A stretch of DNA of 64,000 bases from Xenophilus aerolatus (GCA_030418545.1 QAIB01000002.1:1-64000), one strand, 5' to 3'. Shown: positions 1 through 8,154, counted from the first letter of the stretch. Numbers and translations: made by a program. Notes: generated from the letters alone by a model not told the origin.

Positions 1-180
1 GAACTCGCTACGCGCTTCGCGCTGCGCTCGAACAGCTGCAGCGAGTCAGATCACGAAGCAGCTGTTGCCGCACGCGGCACAGCTGCCACCCCGCCATCGC
101 CACGTCGCAGGCGCATCCAGAAGGGACCCATCAGAACGGGCCATCGCTTCGCTCGGCCCCCGGAAAAACACGCAACAAGG

Positions 181-203
181 ACAAGGCTGCGCAGCAGCCT
201 TGT
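181..203. repeat. Perfect 10-bp hairpin
   Basis: ACAAGGCTGC (181-190) and its exact reverse complement (194-203) are separated by three bases. The following bases are TTGTTGAC-like and not a clean U-tract, so it could be a weak terminator for a gene left of the window or one arm of a larger dispersed repeat. I favour a repeat component. Confidence 0.5.
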
Positions 204-378
204 TGACCCTGGTCTCTCGGGTCCCCTCTGTATGCGCCGAGGAGCGCAGCGGCTGGCGGAAAAAGGGCCGCGCATGTTTGAGCGAAGCGAGTTTGCGCGG
301 ACCCCGCCAGTCGCGAGCACCGCAGGTTGCCCGCAGCGAAGCGAAGGGACGCAGACAGTGGGGTCGCCTTCTCTTTGG

Positions 379-410
379 TTACTTTCTCTTGGCGAGACAA
401 GAGAAAGTGA
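379..410. repeat. Dispersed-repeat hairpin (TTACTTTCTCTTG type)
   Basis: The arms at 381-391 and 398-408 are exact reverse complements (11 bp) around a six-base loop, extendable to 379-410 with one G-T pair. The purine/pyrimidine-rich stem and the flanking GCGCCGCCGGGCGCA are unlike the coding sequence nearby. I recall very similar stem-loops as a high-copy intergenic repeat in Acidovorax/Variovorax genomes; copy number here cannot be tested from one window. Confidence 0.6.
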
Positions 411-479
411 CTGCGCCGCCGGGCGCACATCCCGGCTCCTGCCTCGGACAAGGCGCAGCGCGAGCTTCGTCAAACCTCT

Positions 480-493
480 TGGCCGCGCGGCCA
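480..493. promoter_or_regulatory. Palindrome before LacI gene, possible autoregulatory operator
   Basis: TGGCCGCGCGGCCA (480-493) is a perfect 14-bp palindrome with a central CG step, ending 14 bases before the LacI-family start codon. LacI-family operators are palindromes with a CG centre, so self-regulation is plausible. GC-rich palindromes also arise by chance in this genome, so this is a guess. Confidence 0.3.
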
Positions 494-507
494 GAGCGCG
501 CAATCCC

Positions 508-1545
508 ATGACCCCCCCCCGCCGCGCCACCATCGCCGACGTCGCCCAAGCCGCAGGCGTCTCCAAAGCCACCGTCTCGCGCTTCTTCAACCACCGCGAG
601 CGCCTCCTGTCCGACGACATCGCCGCGCGGGTCGAGGCCGCCATCGCCCAGCTGGGCTACACGCCCAGCCCGATGGCGCAGGCGCTCAGCCGCGGGCGCT
701 CGCGGCTCATCGGCCTGATCGTGGCCGACATCACGAATCCCTACTCGGTGGCCGTGCTGCGCGGCGCCGAGAAGGCCTGCCAGGATGCCGGCTACCTCGT
801 CATGCTCTTCAACATGGGCAACGAGACCGGGCGCGAGCGCGAGGCCATCGACGCTCTCGCCGGCTACCAGGTCGACGGTTTCATCCTCAATACGCTGGGC
901 CGCGGCGCGGGGGTGGTCGACGCGGTCGCCACGCACGGCAAGCCGGCGGTGCTGGTCGACCGCCGGCACGCGGGCATGACGGCCGACTTCGTCTCGCTCG
1001 ACAACGCGGGCGCCATGGCCCAGGCCTGCGGGCACCTGCTGGACAACGGCTGGCGCGAGCTGCTCTACGTGACCGAGCCGCAGCAGGGCGTGAGCACGCG
1101 GCGCGAGCGTGCCGCGGCCTTCGGCACCTGCGTGGCCGCGCACCCGACGACGCTGCGCGGCGAAGTCTTCGAGAGCGCCGAGGGCGAGGACGACGCCCTG
1201 GTGCAGGCCCTGCGCGCGCTGCGCCGCCGGGCCGGCCGCAGCCGGCGCGCGGCGGTGGTGGCGGGCAATGCGGTGGTCACGCTGCGCATCGCGCAGGCCA
1301 TGAACCGGCTGGGCTGGCAATTCGGCCAGGAGCTGGGCTTCGTCGGCTTCGACGATCCCGAATGGGCCTCGCTGATCGGGCCCGGCCTCTCGACCGTGGC
1401 GCAGCCCACCGACGAGATCGGGCGTGCGGCCGCCGCCTGTCTCATCGAGCGCCTGCATGGCCTGGAAGGCCCGGCGCGCGAGATGCTGCTGCCGGGGCGC
1501 CTGCAGGTGCGCGGCTCGTCGGCCGCAGCGGTCAAAGCCGCGTGA
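508..1545 (+). CDS. LacI-family transcriptional regulator
   Basis: 345-residue DNA-binding repressor of the LacI/GalR type. The N-terminal helix-turn-helix is clear (TIADVAQAAGVSKATVSRF, residues 8-26), followed by the hinge helix (around 53-60) and a periplasmic-binding-protein-like effector domain to the end. The start at 508 puts the HTH in the usual position; longer upstream starts would add an unrelated arginine-rich tail from the repeat region. No strong Shine-Dalgarno is visible. The last 14 bases overlap the convergent nitroreductase gene. No sugar catabolic gene is adjacent, so the ligand is unknown; by family it is probably a sugar or sugar acid. Confidence 0.9.
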   Translation: MTPPRRATIADVAQAAGVSKATVSRFFNHRERLLSDDIAARVEAAIAQLGYTPSPMAQALSRGRSRLIGLIVADITNPYSVAVLRGAEKACQDAGYLVMLFNMGNETGREREAIDALAGYQVDGFILNTLGRGAGVVDAVATHGKPAVLVDRRHAGMTADFVSLDNAGAMAQACGHLLDNGWRELLYVTEPQQGVSTRRERAAAFGTCVAAHPTTLRGEVFESAEGEDDALVQALRALRRRAGRSRRAAVVAGNAVVTLRIAQAMNRLGWQFGQELGFVGFDDPEWASLIGPGLSTVAQPTDEIGRAAAACLIERLHGLEGPAREMLLPGRLQVRGSSAAAVKAA

Positions 1546-2185
1546 TGACGGTCGAGGCGGGCAGGCGCGACTTGGGCAGCCCGGCGTTGAAGTCGTCCGC
1601 AGCGCGGTAGCCCAGCGCGCACAGCACGACAGCGGTGTAGCCGCGCTCGCGCAGGCCCAGCTCGGCATCGAGCACGCGTGCATCGAAGCCCTCCATCGGC
1701 GTGGCATCGATCTCCAGCGAGGCCGCACCCACCAGCAGCGTGCCCAGCGCGAGGTAGACCTGCTTCTCCATCCAGTGCTGCAGGTCCTTCTGGTCGAAGC
1801 GGTGCAGGTCGACGTAGCCCTGCCGGCTCTTGTGCTGGCCGGCGCGGGCGCCCTCGATGCGAAAGCGCCCGTCGGCTTCTTCCTGGTCGAGCAGCGCGCT
1901 GGTGTGCGTGGCCGGCAGCTCGGTGCGCGCGGCGAACACGATGACGTGCGAGGCCTTGGTCACCTTCGGCGTGTTGTAGGCGAAGCCGGCCTCGGTGGAT
2001 CGGGCAATGCGTGCCTTGCCGGCGGCGTCGCCGGCCACGACGAAGTGCCAGGGTTGCGAGTTGACCGACGACGGGCTGTGGCGCAGGCCCTCGAGCAGTT
2101 CGTCGATCTGTGCCTCGGGGATGCGGCGCGTGGCGTCGTAGGCCTTGGTGGTGTAGCGGTGGCGGGTGGCGGCGAGGAAGTTCAT
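1532..2185 (-). CDS. NfsB-like oxygen-insensitive NAD(P)H nitroreductase
   Basis: 217 residues, the same length as E. coli NfsB. FMN-dependent nitroreductase-fold enzyme expected to reduce nitroaromatics and quinones in the cytoplasm. The N-terminal FMN-contact region (RHRYTTKAYD, residues 8-17) and the SSVNSQPWHF segment (39-48), a hallmark of this family, are intact. The dimer-interface and C-terminal parts look normal (ALGYRAADDF, GLPKSRLP). It starts 30 bases after the stop of the MDR oxidoreductase gene on the same strand, so the two probably form an operon of redox enzymes. Its 3' end overlaps the LacI gene tail by 14 bases. Confidence 0.9.
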   Translation of the reverse strand: MNFLAATRHRYTTKAYDATRRIPEAQIDELLEGLRHSPSSVNSQPWHFVVAGDAAGKARIARSTEAGFAYNTPKVTKASHVIVFAARTELPATHTSALLDQEEADGRFRIEGARAGQHKSRQGYVDLHRFDQKDLQHWMEKQVYLALGTLLVGAASLEIDATPMEGFDARVLDAELGLRERGYTAVVLCALGYRAADDFNAGLPKSRLPASTVITRL

Positions 2186-2215
2186 GGCGATGTCGGTGGC
2201 AAGAGGAGGGGTCAG

Positions 2216-3223
2216 TCAGAAGCCGGCCAGCACGGCCTTGCCGCGCGAGCGGTTGCTCTGCACCAGCGCGTGGGCGCGGCGCAGGTTGGCGGCGTTGATG
2301 GCGCCGAAATGCTCGTTCGCGGTGCTGCGCAGCGTGCCGGCGTCGACCAGCGCGGAGACGCGCTCCAGCAGATCGTGCTGGCGCTGCATGTCGGGCGTCT
2401 GGTAGAGCGAACGGGTGAACATCAGCTCCCAGTGCAGCGAGATGCTCTTGGACTTCAGCGGCATGGCGTCCAGCGTGGCCGGGTCGTCGATGAGCGCGAG
2501 GCGTCCCTGCGGCTGCAGCGCGGCGACCAGCTGCAGGTAGTGCTGGTCGGTGTGCGTGAGGCTGGCCACCATCGACACCTTCGGCAGGCCCTCGCTCTCC
2601 AGTTCGGCGGCGAGCGGCCGGCTGTGGTTGATGACGTGGTGCGCGCCGAGCGACTTCACCCAGTGCGCGGTGTCCGGGCGCGACGCGGTGCCGATCACGG
2701 TGAGCCGCGTGAGCTGCCGCGCCAGCTGCACCAGCACCGAGCCCACCCCGCCGGCCGCGCCGACCACGAGCAGACTCTGGCCCGCGCCACCGCCCTCGGT
2801 CAGGCCGAGGCGGTCGAAGAGCAGCTCCCAGGCGGTGATGGCCGTGAGCGGCAGCGCCGCGGCTTCGGCGGCGTTCAGGCTGCGCGGCTTGTGGCCGACG
2901 ATGCGCTCGTCCACCAGGTGGTACTCGCTGTTGCTGCCGGGCCGGTCGATGGCGCCGGCATAGAACACCTCGTCGCCGGGCTTGAACAGCGTCACCTCGG
3001 CGCCGACGGCATGCACCGTGCCGACCGCGTCCCAGCCCAGCACGCGCGGAGACGTCACGGGCGAGTTCATGCGCACCTTGGTGTCGACCGGGTTGACCGA
3101 CACCGCCTGCACCTGCACCAGCAGGTCGCGCGGGCCGGGCAGGGGCATGGGCAGGTCGATGTCGACGAGCGCGGCCGGATCGTCGATCGGCAGGCCGTGC
3201 TGGATGTAGGCAATGGCTTTCAT
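2216..3223 (-). CDS. Zinc-less MDR alcohol dehydrogenase/quinone oxidoreductase family protein
   Basis: 335-residue medium-chain dehydrogenase/reductase. The start at 3223 is chosen because it has a GGAG ribosome-binding site and the protein begins with the typical MKAIAYIQHG; an in-frame start 26 codons earlier would add an atypical leader. The N-terminal GroES-like part has VSVNPVDTKVR (42-51), and the Rossmann motif GAAGGVGS is at 155-162. The cysteine ligands of zinc-dependent ADHs are absent, so it should act like quinone oxidoreductase on alpha,beta-unsaturated carbonyls or quinones with NADPH. It is divergent from a LysR gene 110 bp away that probably controls it together with the nitroreductase. 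Confidence 0.88.
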   Translation of the reverse strand: MKAIAYIQHGLPIDDPAALVDIDLPMPLPGPRDLLVQVQAVSVNPVDTKVRMNSPVTSPRVLGWDAVGTVHAVGAEVTLFKPGDEVFYAGAIDRPGSNSEYHLVDERIVGHKPRSLNAAEAAALPLTAITAWELLFDRLGLTEGGGAGQSLLVVGAAGGVGSVLVQLARQLTRLTVIGTASRPDTAHWVKSLGAHHVINHSRPLAAELESEGLPKVSMVASLTHTDQHYLQLVAALQPQGRLALIDDPATLDAMPLKSKSISLHWELMFTRSLYQTPDMQRQHDLLERVSALVDAGTLRSTANEHFGAINAANLRRAHALVQSNRSRGKAVLAGF

Positions 3224-3273
3224 GAAGAGCTCCGAGGAAGAGGTCGAGAAAAGAGGGATGGGTGAATGGTGCG

Positions 3274-3296
3274 GCTTCCTTGCTTGTTCTGGAAGC
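3274..3296. promoter_or_regulatory. Candidate LysR-type binding site between divergent genes
   Basis: GCTTCC (3274-3279) and GGAAGC (3291-3296) form an inverted repeat with an 11-base spacer in the 110-bp gap between the MDR gene and the LysR gene. Spacing and placement suit a LysR-type regulator that controls its divergent neighbour. No footprint or promoter consensus supports it further. Confidence 0.4.
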
Positions 3297-3333
3297 GGCA
3301 AAATCGAACAACACTTTCATTGCCGGAGTGAAA

Positions 3334-4344
3334 ATGGTCCGCTTCGACGACCTGGCCCTCTTCGACCGCGCGGCGGCACTGGGCAGCTTTTCCGACGCGG
3401 CGCGCGAGGCCGGCCTGCTGCCCGGCCAGGTGAGCGCCGCGATCCAGCGGCTGGAGCGCGAGCTGGGCATCCGGCTCTTCGCCCGGTCCACGCGCAGCCT
3501 GCGCCTGACGGCCGAGGGCGAGCGCTACCTGCCGCATGCACGGGCGGCGCTGGGCAGCCTGCGCGCCGGGCAGGACGAGCTGCGCGCCGAAGACCCCGAA
3601 CTGCGCGGCGTGCTGCAGGTGGCCACGCCCTCCGACCTCGGTCGCAACGTGCTCCTGCCCTGGCTCGCGGCCTTCCGGCGGCAGCACCCGAAGCTGGTGC
3701 TGCGCCTGTTCATGTCCGACCGCGTGTCGGACGTGTTCAAGGAGCCGATCGACGTCGCGGTGCGCTACGGGCCGCCGCCCGACGCCAGCTTCGTCGCGCT
3801 GCCGCTCGCGACCGGGAACCGCCGGGTGCTGGTGGCCTCGCCCGGCTATGTGCAGCGTTGCGGCGCGCCGGCGTCGGTCGACGACCTGGCGGGCCACGCC
3901 TGCCTCACCTACGCGCTGAGCAGCCGCATCCACGACCGCTGGACCTTCTTCGACGGCGAGGAACGCGTGGTGGCGAGCGTGCGCGGCCCGATCCAGAGCG
4001 ACGACGGCGAGCTCATCCACCGGCTGGCGCTGGATGGCGAGGGCATCGCCTACAAGTCCTGGCTCGACGTCGGTGAGGACGTGCGGGCGGGGCGCCTGGT
4101 GCAGCTGCTGCCGGGCCTGCGCGGCGAGGCGGCGCCGCTGCACCTCGTGTGCCCGCATCGCGGCCAGTATTCGCCGGCCGTGCAGCAACTGCACGCGCTG
4201 CTGCGCCAGCGCTGCGAGGCGATGGTGGCCTCGCTGCCGTCGCCGCAGGCGCCCGCGCCGCGCCGGCGTACGGCCGTGCGACGCACCGGTGCCAGCGCGC
4301 CGCGTGCCGCAGCACGACAATCGCGCCCGACATCCCGAACCTGA
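3334..4344 (+). CDS. LysR-family transcriptional regulator
   Basis: 336-residue LysR regulator. The start at 3334 is preceded by GGAG with five-base spacing and gives the normal N-terminus MVRFDDLALFDRAAALGSF; the winged HTH covers residues 1-60 and the substrate-binding fold about 90-295. The last 40 residues are an unusual Arg/Ala/Pro-rich tail that probably lies outside the fold. It is divergent from the MDR/nitroreductase pair and only 16 bases upstream of the dehydrogenase at 4361, so it may be co-transcribed with that gene while controlling the divergent one. The effector is unknown. Confidence 0.9.
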   Translation: MVRFDDLALFDRAAALGSFSDAAREAGLLPGQVSAAIQRLERELGIRLFARSTRSLRLTAEGERYLPHARAALGSLRAGQDELRAEDPELRGVLQVATPSDLGRNVLLPWLAAFRRQHPKLVLRLFMSDRVSDVFKEPIDVAVRYGPPPDASFVALPLATGNRRVLVASPGYVQRCGAPASVDDLAGHACLTYALSSRIHDRWTFFDGEERVVASVRGPIQSDDGELIHRLALDGEGIAYKSWLDVGEDVRAGRLVQLLPGLRGEAAPLHLVCPHRGQYSPAVQQLHALLRQRCEAMVASLPSPQAPAPRRRTAVRRTGASAPRAAARQSRPTSRT

Positions 4345-4360
4345 ACCAGGAGCCAGACGC

Positions 4361-5290
4361 ATGAGCAGCAGCAACAACAACAACAACAACAACAACAACG
4401 ACAAACCTTCCATCGGCATGGTCGGCATCGGCCTGATGGGCCATGGCATCGCGACCAACGTCGTCAAGCACGGCTACGCGCTCACCGTGCTCGAACACCC
4501 GGGCAACCAGCCGCTCGACGCGCTCAAGGCCGCGGGTGCCAAGAGCGTGGCCAGCACTGCCGAGCTCGGCGCCGCGGCCGACATCGTCATCCTGTGCGTG
4601 ACCGGTTCGCCCCAGGTCGAGGCGGTGCTGCTCGGCGAGGGCGGGCTGCTGAAGTCGCTCAGGCCCGGTGCGGTGGTCATCGACTGCTCGACGGCCATCC
4701 CTTCGTCGACGCTGCGCGTGGCCGAGGCGGTGCATGCGGCGGGTGTGCGCTTCCTCGACGCGCCGATGACGCGCACGCCCAAGGAGGCCGCCGAAGGCCG
4801 GCTCAACCTGCTGGTCGGTGGCGACGCGGCGCTGTTCGACGAATGCCGGCCGCTCCTGGCCTGCTTCGCCGAGAACATCACCCACACCGGCGGCGTGGGC
4901 ACGGGCCACAGCATGAAGCTGCTGCACAACTACGTGTCGCTGGGCACGGTGGCACTGATCGCCGAGGCCGCGGCCTGCGCACAGCGCTCGGGCGTCGACC
5001 CGCAGGTCTTCGTCGACGTGCTGGCCAAGGGCGGCGGGGGCGGCGTGGCGCTGGAGCGCCTGAAGCCCTTCATCACCGAGCGCGACCCGAACACGCTGCG
5101 CTTCGCCATGAGCAACGCGCAGAAGGACCTGGGCTACTACACCGAGATGGCCCACGACATCGGTGCCGCGCAGGGCATTGCCGATGCGGTGCTCGGCACC
5201 TTCGCGCACGCCGTGCAGGCCGGCGGTGCGCAGCGCTACGTGCCGGAACTCGTGGCGGTGCTGGCGGGCGAGAAGGCCGCCGCGGGCTGA
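4361..5290 (+). CDS. 3-hydroxyisobutyrate dehydrogenase-family NAD(P)-dependent oxidoreductase
   Basis: 309-residue beta-hydroxyacid dehydrogenase. The Rossmann nucleotide motif GMVGIGLMG is at 19-27, the DAPMTRTPKEA substrate-binding segment is in mid-protein, and the catalytic lysine is K186 in GHSMKLLHN. Members oxidise 3-hydroxyisobutyrate, tartronate semialdehyde or similar 3-hydroxy acids; the substrate here cannot be told. A CAGGAG ribosome-binding site sits eight bases before the ATG. The oddity is residues 5-13, nine Asn in a row encoded by nine identical AAC codons just ahead of the fold. The gene follows LysR by 16 bases. Confidence 0.9.
   Translation: MSSSNNNNNNNNNDKPSIGMVGIGLMGHGIATNVVKHGYALTVLEHPGNQPLDALKAAGAKSVASTAELGAAADIVILCVTGSPQVEAVLLGEGGLLKSLRPGAVVIDCSTAIPSSTLRVAEAVHAAGVRFLDAPMTRTPKEAAEGRLNLLVGGDAALFDECRPLLACFAENITHTGGVGTGHSMKLLHNYVSLGTVALIAEAAACAQRSGVDPQVFVDVLAKGGGGGVALERLKPFITERDPNTLRFAMSNAQKDLGYYTEMAHDIGAAQGIADAVLGTFAHAVQAGGAQRYVPELVAVLAGEKAAAG
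4373..4399 (+). repeat. (AAC)9 trinucleotide repeat
   Basis: Nine consecutive AAC codons in the 5' end of the dehydrogenase gene, preceded by three AGC codons. Pure codon repeats are prone to replication slippage but stay in frame, so length could vary between strains without destroying the protein. Confidence 0.95.
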
Positions 5291-5373
5291 GGCCATCCGT
5301 CCTACCGGGCGCGGACCCGCCGGCTGACGGGGCGAGGCCTCGCACACGAGAAGACTGGACGCCTCACACGGGC

Positions 5374-5402
5374 GGCGATGCCGTCCATCGCCCCGCTTTT
5401 CT
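5374..5402 (+). terminator. Possible intrinsic terminator after the dehydrogenase gene
   Basis: GGCGATG (5374-5380) pairs with CATCGCC (5386-5392) around a five-base loop, followed by CCGC and TTTTCT. The stem is short and the U-tract is interrupted from it by four bases, so strength is doubtful. It lies just before the lipoprotein gene's ribosome-binding site. Confidence 0.4.
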
Positions 5403-5415
5403 CTGGAGCCCCGCC

Positions 5416-6042
5416 ATGAATCCTTCGCGCACCCGTGCTCTGTCCGTCGCAGTCCTGGCATCGGCGGGCGCGCTGCTTGGCGCATGCGCGACCGGTCCGC
5501 GCCAGGGCGCCACATGGGCCGAGGCATCGCTCGGGCCGGGTTCGCGCCTGCTGGCCGGGCGCGTGCTGGTGGCCTGCGAGGCGCCGGACTTTGCGCTGCA
5601 ACGCGCCTGCGAAGACCAGGTGGCGGCCGAGCTCCGGGCGCGCGGCGCCGAGCCGCTGCGCGTGCCCGAAGGCACTGCCGTGCAAGGCGACCGCGCCCTC
5701 GATCCCCAGCTGGTGCCGGCGGCAGCCGCGGCGTCGGCACGCGCCGTGTTCGTCGTGAGCCTGCAACCCACGGCGCCGGAAGGTGGCTCGGGCCTGTCGA
5801 TCGGCCTGGGCGGCTTCAGCGTGGGCCGCGGGGGCGGCGCAGGCGTGGGACTGAGCGCGCCGCTGGGCGGTGGCGGCGGGAGCTGGGGACTGGCGGCCAA
5901 TGCGCGGGTGACGGACGTCGCGCCCAACCGCCTGGCGTGGACCACCACCGTGAGCACGGGCGCCGCGCCGACGCCGCAGGCGCAGAGCGCGGCCCTGGCG
6001 CGCGCGGTGATCGAGGCGGCGCGGGCCGGCGGCCTGCTCTGA
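5416..6042 (+). CDS. Predicted outer-membrane or periplasmic lipoprotein of unknown function
   Basis: 208 residues. A signal peptide with lipobox LGAC places the lipidated cysteine at residue 24, so the mature protein should be membrane-anchored in the periplasm or outer membrane. A GGAG ribosome-binding site (5405-5408) supports the start. The middle (about 125-160) is very glycine-rich (GLSIGLGGFSVGRGGG), followed by a short conserved-looking C-terminal part. I do not recognise a named family. It is probably monocistronic: a possible terminator precedes it and the convergent enolase-family gene follows. Confidence 0.75.
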   Translation: MNPSRTRALSVAVLASAGALLGACATGPRQGATWAEASLGPGSRLLAGRVLVACEAPDFALQRACEDQVAAELRARGAEPLRVPEGTAVQGDRALDPQLVPAAAAASARAVFVVSLQPTAPEGGSGLSIGLGGFSVGRGGGAGVGLSAPLGGGGGSWGLAANARVTDVAPNRLAWTTTVSTGAAPTPQAQSAALARAVIEAARAGGLL

Positions 6043-6088
6043 GCGTCGTGCCATCGGCCTTCTCGCACCCACACAGCGGCGCGAGATC

Positions 6089-6161
6089 GTCACGTTCGTG
6101 ACGAATTCGGGCACAGCGCCCGGTGGACGGGCGCTGCAGGCCGATTGCACTTTGCCCCTTC
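6089..6161 (+). repeat. Palindromes and a partial copy of the dispersed GATAGC-type element
   Basis: GTCACGTTCGTGAC (6089-6102) is a small palindrome. CAGCGCCCG (6114-6122) pairs perfectly with CGGGCGCTG (6128-6136), followed by CAGGCCGATTGCA, which matches the right half of the elements at 18361-18420 and 60923-60990. The left GCTAY mini-hairpin of those elements is missing. It sits between two convergent genes and may act as a bidirectional transcription stop. Confidence 0.55.
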
Positions 6162-6210
6162 GGAGCGCCTGCCGGAGATTCGGTCGAGGGAGGCCGGATG
6201 TTGCCGCGCC

Positions 6211-7365
6211 TCAGGCGGCCTGCCGCACGGCGTCGGAGATCTGCGCTGCGTCGGGGAGCACGCCGATCCCGGGCGCTTCGCCCAGGTCGATGCAGCCCGT
6301 GCCGTCGATGTGTGCCAGCGCGGGCGCCAGGGCCGTGCGCAGCGGGTTGTCGTTGGCGTCGACTTCGAGCAGGCCGTCGCCCCCGGCAGCGGCCAGCAGG
6401 TGGCCGGAGGCGAGCAGGCCCACGCCGGCGCCGAGGTAGTGCGGGCAGTAGCGCAGGCCCGCGGAGCGGGCGCGGTGGACCACGGGCCAGTTGGCCGAGA
6501 TGCCGCCCCACTTGGCTGCGTCGGGCTGCAGCACCGACAGCACGCGGGCCTGCAGTGCCGCGTCGAAGGCCGCGTCGCCCGCGATGTTCTCGCCCGCGGC
6601 CAGGGGGATGGCGGTCTCGGCCTGCAGCGCCTGCCATTCGGACCAGGGCCGATCGGCGCGCAGCGGCTCCTCGAGCCACTGCAGGCCGTAGCGGGCGAGG
6701 CGGGGCGCCATGCGCCGGGCCTCGTCCAGCGACCACCCCTGGTTGGCGTCGGCCATCAGTGGCGTCGCATCGCCGAGGGCCTGGCGCATGGCGTCGAGGT
6801 TGTCCAGGTCGCGGGCTTCGCCGAAGCCGATCTTGAGCTTGAAGGCGCGATACCCCTGGGCCTGGCAGCGCAGGGCCGTCTGTTCGGGCGCTTCCGGGTT
6901 GATGCCGCTCGCGTACACCGGAATGCGGCTGCGCGAGCCGCCCAGGTGACGCCACAGCGGCTGGCCGGCCCGGCGGGCGCTCAGGTCCCACAGCGCCAGA
7001 TCGATGCCGGCGATGGCCTGCGCGATCGGACCCGGCTCGCCCGACTGGATGGCCAGCACCGCGGTGCGCTGCGTGAGCTGCGTCCACGCGGCCACCGGGC
7101 CGTCGAAGCGCTGGTTCAGCAACAGGGGCGCGAGCACGGTGTCGATCAGGCGCGCGCGGTGCTCGGCCCCGCAGGCCGGGAAGTTGCACCACACCTCGCC
7201 CCAGCCGAAGGCGCCCTCGCTGTCTTCCACGCGCACGAAGAGCGCTGGCCGGTCATGCATGGTGCCGAAGGAGGTGCGCACCGGCACCTTGACCGGGTAG
7301 CGAAACACGTGCGCGTCGATGCGCGCGATGGCCAGGGGCGCGGCCGGCAGCGTGGGAGCGTTCAT
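6211..7365 (-). CDS. Mandelate racemase/muconate lactonizing enzyme-family protein (enolase superfamily)
   Basis: 384-residue enolase-superfamily enzyme, probably an acid-sugar dehydratase, racemase or cycloisomerase. Motifs are complete: the KxK catalytic pair K176/K178 (AFKLKIGFG), metal ligands around D206 (DANQGW), E232 (LEEPL) and E259 (AGEN), and H309 in CPHYLGAG near the C-terminal end of the barrel. K285 in PDAAKWGG is also positioned as a possible barrel base, so MR-like and MLE-like chemistry are not separated by motif alone. It overlaps the GntR gene by ATGA (7362-7365), so the two are translated together, opposite the ABC-transporter operon that presumably imports the substrate. 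Confidence 0.88.
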   Translation of the reverse strand: MNAPTLPAAPLAIARIDAHVFRYPVKVPVRTSFGTMHDRPALFVRVEDSEGAFGWGEVWCNFPACGAEHRARLIDTVLAPLLLNQRFDGPVAAWTQLTQRTAVLAIQSGEPGPIAQAIAGIDLALWDLSARRAGQPLWRHLGGSRSRIPVYASGINPEAPEQTALRCQAQGYRAFKLKIGFGEARDLDNLDAMRQALGDATPLMADANQGWSLDEARRMAPRLARYGLQWLEEPLRADRPWSEWQALQAETAIPLAAGENIAGDAAFDAALQARVLSVLQPDAAKWGGISANWPVVHRARSAGLRYCPHYLGAGVGLLASGHLLAAAGGDGLLEVDANDNPLRTALAPALAHIDGTGCIDLGEAPGIGVLPDAAQISDAVRQAA

Positions 7366-8117
7366 GGCTTGAGGTTCATCTCGACGTGGATGGCGTCGCC
7401 GCGGTAGGTGACCTCGGCGACGTAGATCACGCGCCCGGTCTCGTCGTGGAAGATGCGGCGCACCTCCGCCACCGGCGAGTTGACCGGGATGCCGATCAGG
7501 CGCGCGACCTCCATGTCGGCCGTGCCGATGGTCAGCACCTGGTGGGCGCGCGCGATGGTCAAGCCCTTGAGCGAGATCAGCACCGGGATGATGGTCTCCT
7601 CGCGAAAGCGCTTCGGCGCCTTGCGGAACACGCGCTCGTCGATGTGGATGTGGATCACGCAGTAGGGTTGCCCGTCGCGCGAGTGCACGCGGCGCATGTA
7701 GACGTAGCGTTCGGCCGGCGTGCCCTCGTCGGGGCGCAGCGCGGGCGCGTCGGACGACTCGCCGATGGTGACGATCTGCGGCTCGGTGTCGCGGTACATG
7801 CGCGCCAGCTCGTCCAGCGTGGTGACCACGCTGAGCCAGCGTTCGTTGGCGGGCCGCCCGATGACGAAGGTGCCGCGGCCCTGCTGCGGCGACACCAGGC
7901 CGTCGCGCGCCAGCAGCTCGATCGCCTGGCGCAGCGTGACGCGGGCCACGCCGAACTCGGCCATCAGCGCCTCGAGCGAGGGCAGGCGGTGGCCCTGCGG
8001 CCAGGTGCCGCGTGCGATGCGCTGGCGCAGCACGTCGGCCACCTGCAGGTAACGCGGGATCGGGCTGTCCGAAAAGCGAGCCGCGGGAGCGCTCTCAGGG
8101 TTCGACGCACTTGCCAT
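7362..8117 (-). CDS. GntR/HutC-family transcriptional regulator
   Basis: 251 residues from the ATG at 8117 (a longer frame to 8183 would read through the likely operator, so I reject it). The winged HTH is at about 19-87 (FGVARVTLRQAIELLARDGL), and an effector-binding UTRA domain fills about 100-245. It is the first gene of a two-gene unit with the enolase-superfamily enzyme (4-bp overlap) and is divergent from the ABC importer 110 bp away. It most likely represses both units and senses the imported acid or a derived metabolite. Confidence 0.9.
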   Translation of the reverse strand: MASASNPESAPAARFSDSPIPRYLQVADVLRQRIARGTWPQGHRLPSLEALMAEFGVARVTLRQAIELLARDGLVSPQQGRGTFVIGRPANERWLSVVTTLDELARMYRDTEPQIVTIGESSDAPALRPDEGTPAERYVYMRRVHSRDGQPYCVIHIHIDERVFRKAPKRFREETIIPVLISLKGLTIARAHQVLTIGTADMEVARLIGIPVNSPVAEVRRIFHDETGRVIYVAEVTYRGDAIHVEMNLKP

Positions 8118-8136
8118 GGCGGAACAATCAAAGGTA

Positions 8137-8154
8137 TGGTCTATAGGACGACCA
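8137..8154. promoter_or_regulatory. Candidate GntR operator between divergent operons
   Basis: TGGTC (8137-8141) and GACCA (8150-8154) flank TATAGGAC. The core GGTCTATAGGACGACC resembles the GTnTAnAC-type palindromes used by HutC-type GntR proteins. It is 19 bases from the regulator start and about 75 bases from the ABC permease start, a sensible position for shared control. Confidence 0.45.

Larger units (their letters stand above)
1..507. other. Gene-free repeat-rich leader
   Basis: I see no convincing gene in the first 507 bases. Open frames on both strands have arginine/alanine/proline-rich translations with no recognisable domain, typical of GC-rich shadow frames. The stretch contains two clean hairpins (181-203 and 379-410), several GCGAAGCGAAG-like direct repeats (about 280-350) and a palindrome next to the LacI gene. 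This composition resembles the dispersed intergenic repeats common in Comamonadaceae and related beta- and gammaproteobacteria. That resemblance is from memory and not from a search. Confidence 0.55.

Noticed and set aside
181-203. CRISPR or tRNA-like structure in the leader
   Set aside because: Only a single hairpin without regularly spaced identical repeats, and no cloverleaf or anticodon arm could be built.
1428-3265. 613-codon open frame opposite the nitroreductase and MDR genes
   Set aside because: Its translation is Gly/Arg/His-rich low-complexity with no domain, and the opposite strand carries two well-supported enzymes. It is a GC-rich shadow frame.
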